Shown here piece after piece: positions 5,822 through 7,415 of a DNA stretch of 7,415 nt. Every line of letters begins with the position of its first letter. Position 1 is the stretch's first letter. A program made the translations under genes and the position numbers. The stretch comes from JADKCL01 sp046050405 (GTDB lineage: Bacteria; Bacteroidota; Bacteroidia; J057; JADKCL01): contig JBJOPY010000011.1 of the NCBI GenBank assembly GCA_046050405.1, positions 1 through 7,415 on the forward strand. Direction: 5' to 3'. The notes below the pieces were generated by a model, which saw nothing but the letters and a program-made list of their open reading frames with translations, was not told the DNA's origin and did no database searches.

Positions 5822-6777
5822 TACAACTTCTTTTTCAGCCGCTCCATCAGTTTCACGAAGGGCTGGGTGTTCTGCATGACGTAGAAGTGGACGCAAGGCA
5901 GGCCGGAGTCCAGCAAATCCAGCGTTTGCCGATACGCCCAGTCGATGCCGGCTTCGATCTGCTTCTCCTTCGTATCTGCCTTCAGCATGCGTTCGGTCAG
6001 CTCCTCCGGCAGGTCCACGTGGAAGATGCTGGGAATGACCGTCAGCTGCGACTTGGAGGTCAGGATCTTCAGCCCCGGGATGAGCGGGATGTGGACACCG
6101 TGATGGCGGCTCTCGGCCACGTAGCGATGGAAGGCCTCATTCTCGAAAAACATCTGCGAGACGGCGTAGCCCGCCCCGGCATTCTGCTTCCTGAGCAGGA
6201 CATCCATGTCAAATTTCTTGTTGGGTGCCTCGAAATGCTTCTCGGGATAGAACGAAACCCCCACGCAGAAATCCATGTGGGCCGCATCGATCAACTCGTC
6301 CTGGTAGATGCCATGGTTCATTCCGATGATCTGCTCCACGAGGTCCACCGCGTATTCATTGGTGGAGCGGTCCGGCCGGTCATTTTTCTTGAGCTTCCCG
6401 TCTCCCCGGATGGCAAGGACGTTTTCGATGCCCAGGTAGTTGAGCTCTATGAGTGCATCCTCGGTTTCCTCCCTCGTGAATCCTGCACAGAGGATGTGCG
6501 GCACGGGATCGATCTCAAACTTGTACTTGATCGCGGCGCAGAGGCCGAAGGTGCCCGGACTCTTGCGCTTGACGCGCTTCTTGAAGGTTCCGTCCTTCAT
6601 TTCCTCCCAGATGACCTCTGCGGAATGGCTGGTGACGTCGATGAAGGGCGGCCGGTAGGGCTTGATGCTACCGATGGCCTCGTGAAGCTTCTGCAGGCTG
6701 TGCCCCCTCCTGGGTGGAATGATTTCCACGCTGATCATAGGGTTCTTGGCGAGGGCGAGATGTTCGGTAACTTTCAT
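5821..6777 (-). CDS. metF: Methylenetetrahydrofolate reductase
   Basis: MetF reduces 5,10-methylenetetrahydrofolate to 5-methyltetrahydrofolate with bound FAD and NAD(P)H, supplying the methyl group for methionine and S-adenosylmethionine. The 318-residue protein has the single TIM-barrel domain of bacterial MetF, without the eukaryotic regulatory region. Visible features are ISVEIIPPRRG (15-25; catalytic glutamate E18), FIDVTSHSA (45-53), LCAGFTREE (96-104), ENVLAIRGD (118-126; folate-contacting D126), VGVSFYPEKH (172-181), AGYAVSQMFFEN (202-213; substrate-contacting Q208) and PLIPGLKILTSKSQL (231-245). I chose ATG 6777 because homology begins at MKVTEHLA and GGAG lies just before it. The reading frame stays open further upstream to 7164, but that part resembles no protein and lies beyond the promoter-like site. 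It is convergent with the kinase and divergent from queA; no metH is in view. Confidence 0.95.
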   Translation of the reverse strand: MKVTEHLALAKNPMISVEIIPPRRGHSLQKLHEAIGSIKPYRPPFIDVTSHSAEVIWEEMKDGTFKKRVKRKSPGTFGLCAAIKYKFEIDPVPHILCAGFTREETEDALIELNYLGIENVLAIRGDGKLKKNDRPDRSTNEYAVDLVEQIIGMNHGIYQDELIDAAHMDFCVGVSFYPEKHFEAPNKKFDMDVLLRKQNAGAGYAVSQMFFENEAFHRYVAESRHHGVHIPLIPGLKILTSKSQLTVIPSIFHVDLPEELTERMLKADTKEKQIEAGIDWAYRQTLDLLDSGLPCVHFYVMQNTQPFVKLMERLKKKL

Positions 6778-6796
6778 GTCTCCATCAAACGATGTG

Positions 6797-6828
6797 CAAA
6801 AGTAGAACGAGGAAAGGAAATTGAGAAA
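6797..6828 (-). promoter_or_regulatory. Probable metF promoter
   Basis: The minus strand reads TTTC (6828-6825), 20 bases, then TACTTTTG (6804-6797). The -7 element is a full match to TAnnTTTG and the -33 element matches three of four bases. Transcription would start near 6790-6792, giving a leader of only about 15 bases, too short for a riboswitch. Confidence 0.65.
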
Positions 6829-7125
6829 TAAAGTCGAAACACCTCCCGGAAGGCAACCGCATGGCGCGGCAACTGCGGTGCCCGTGGTGGCGCCGGACCT
6901 CCTCCGGAGCCATCCTCTCCCCTTCCCGGGGTTCCTGTTCCTGGCCCTTCCGCGATCGGATGGTTCGATCATCACCGGCGCGGCCCTGTGACGCGGCCCG
7001 CCACACAGGCCGCACCGCTTCCAGATGGGCTGGTCCTCCATCCTCCCCCATCGGGCCGCTGACCGCCCCGGAATGGGGAATGGAAGCCCATGGCACCCCG
7101 GATGCAAAAATGCTGCAACTTTACC
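6829..7125. other. GC-rich metF-queA intergenic stretch, no convincing gene
   Basis: Between the two divergent promoters lie about 300 GC-rich bases. Both strands have open frames here, but their translations are rich in Arg, Pro, Gly and Ser without motifs, and I do not call a gene. The clearest structure is an imperfect inverted repeat, CGGCCCTGTG (6981-6990) with CACAGGCCG (7004-7012), nine pairs with one bulged C and a 13-base loop. A smaller one pairs GATCG with CGATC near 6954-6970. I recognise no riboswitch or known RNA family. It may hold an unrecognised small RNA, a decayed gene, or plain spacer. Confidence 0.4.
7023..7048 (+). repeat. Copy 2 of a short gapped repeat
   Basis: AGATGGG (7023-7029), eight bases, then CCATCCTCCCC (7038-7048). 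Both words and their gap length match 5796-5821. GATGG can pair with CCATC in this copy as well, so both copies can form a small hairpin. Confidence 0.25.
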
Positions 7126-7156
7126 CTTGCTTATCGAATTAGCTCCTCTATCTTTG
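7126..7156 (+). promoter_or_regulatory. Probable queA promoter
   Basis: CTTG at 7126-7129 is followed after 19 bases by TATCTTTG at 7149-7156. The -7 element is a perfect TAnnTTTG and the -33 element matches three of four bases. Transcription would start near 7161-7163, leaving a leader of about 18 bases that includes a run of seven T residues before the ATG. Confidence 0.75.
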
Positions 7157-7179
7157 CGGATCAATTTTTTTGGTACAGA

Positions 7180-7415
7180 ATGAAGCTTTCAGAGTTCTAC
7201 GTAGATATCCCCGATTCTCTCATAGCGAATTACCCGGCGGATCCGCGCGACAGTTGCAGAATGATGGTATGTCACCTGAAAGACAAACGGATCGAGCACA
7301 AAATCTTTCACAATATCCTTGACTTCTTCGATGAAGGCGATGTCATCATCCTGAACGATACCAAGGTGTTTCCTGCCCGGCTGCTCGGGAAGAAGGAGAA
7401 GACAGATGCTGCGAT
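7180..7415 (+). CDS. queA: S-adenosylmethionine:tRNA ribosyltransferase-isomerase QueA, 3' end cut off
   Basis: QueA transfers and isomerises the ribosyl part of S-adenosylmethionine onto 7-aminomethyl-7-deazaguanine in the wobble position of GUN-anticodon tRNAs, forming epoxyqueuosine. Only the first 78 codons are in the window, out of about 350. They carry the typical N-terminus: MKLSEFYVDIPDSLIANYPA (1-20), then R23 and RMMVCHLKDKRIEHKIF (27-43), DFFDEGDVIILNDTKVFPAR (48-67), and LLGKKEKT at the edge. The LNDTKVFPARL block is a strong QueA signature. The ATG at 7180 matches family starts exactly; the leader is T-rich and has no Shine-Dalgarno. The gene is divergent from metF, whose pathway supports S-adenosylmethionine supply. 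Confidence 0.94.
   Translation, partial: MKLSEFYVDIPDSLIANYPADPRDSCRMMVCHLKDKRIEHKIFHNILDFFDEGDVIILNDTKVFPARLLGKKEKTDAA

Noticed and set aside
4886..5896. Minus-strand open frame of 336 codons opposite the heptose kinase
   Set aside because: The opposite strand encodes a full PfkB-family protein with intact signature. The antisense translation is low in recognisable motifs and also overlaps the end of metF.
5887..6831. Plus-strand open frame of 314 codons opposite metF
   Set aside because: metF on the minus strand has all expected active-site motifs over the same stretch. The antisense frame is explained by codon bias.
6778..7164. In-frame upstream extension of metF (129 extra codons)
   Set aside because: The frame is open, but the added sequence is Arg/Gly/Pro-rich with no homology, MetF proteins start near ATG 6777, and a good promoter lies at 6797-6828 inside the proposed extension.
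6778..7179. S-adenosylmethionine or other riboswitch controlling metF or queA
   Set aside because: Both promoter-like sites lie within about 25-55 bases of the start codons, leaving leaders of only 15-18 bases, and no known aptamer core is recognisable.

Overview
The window looks like core chromosome of a GC-rich member of the Bacteroidota. Four promoter-like sites follow the Bacteroidota pattern TTTG-N19/20-TAnnTTTG, start codons lack good Shine-Dalgarno sequences, and the protein sequences resemble that phylum. I saw no mobile element, phage gene, CRISPR array, tRNA, rRNA or defence-type gene. The genes are housekeeping, and I found no credible undescribed system.

Layout, left to right. 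Positions 1-1256 (minus) hold the N-terminal 418 codons of a biotin-dependent acyl-CoA carboxylase carboxyltransferase subunit, closest in motif style to the methylcrotonyl-CoA type. Divergent from it, about 1336-1430 (plus) holds the small bacterial signal recognition particle RNA, complete with its own promoter and U-tract terminator. ribD (riboflavin synthesis) starts only 8 bases after that U-tract. It is convergent with ispE (minus; isoprenoid MEP pathway). A 126-base divergent gap separates ispE from a two-gene plus-strand unit: a class I aminotransferase of the aspartate type and a RfaE1/HldA-like heptose-7-phosphate kinase, joined by an ATGA stop/start overlap. A 53-base convergent gap then leads to metF (minus; methylenetetrahydrofolate reductase). 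A 402-base GC-rich gap without a convincing gene separates metF from the divergent queA (plus; queuosine synthesis), of which the first 78 codons are present.

How the genes relate. They serve separate pathways: acyl-CoA carboxylation, protein targeting, riboflavin, isoprenoids, amino-acid transamination, heptose activation, one-carbon metabolism and tRNA modification. Only the aminotransferase and kinase are clearly an operon. metF and queA have an indirect link: methyl-tetrahydrofolate feeds methionine and hence S-adenosylmethionine, which QueA consumes. That link is inferred from pathway knowledge and does not show co-regulation.

The points most worth checking are the SRP RNA gene, which protein-only annotation would miss; the position of ribD directly behind its terminator; start sites consistent with leaderless transcripts at the ispE/aminotransferase pair; and the unexplained, hairpin-containing metF-queA gap.
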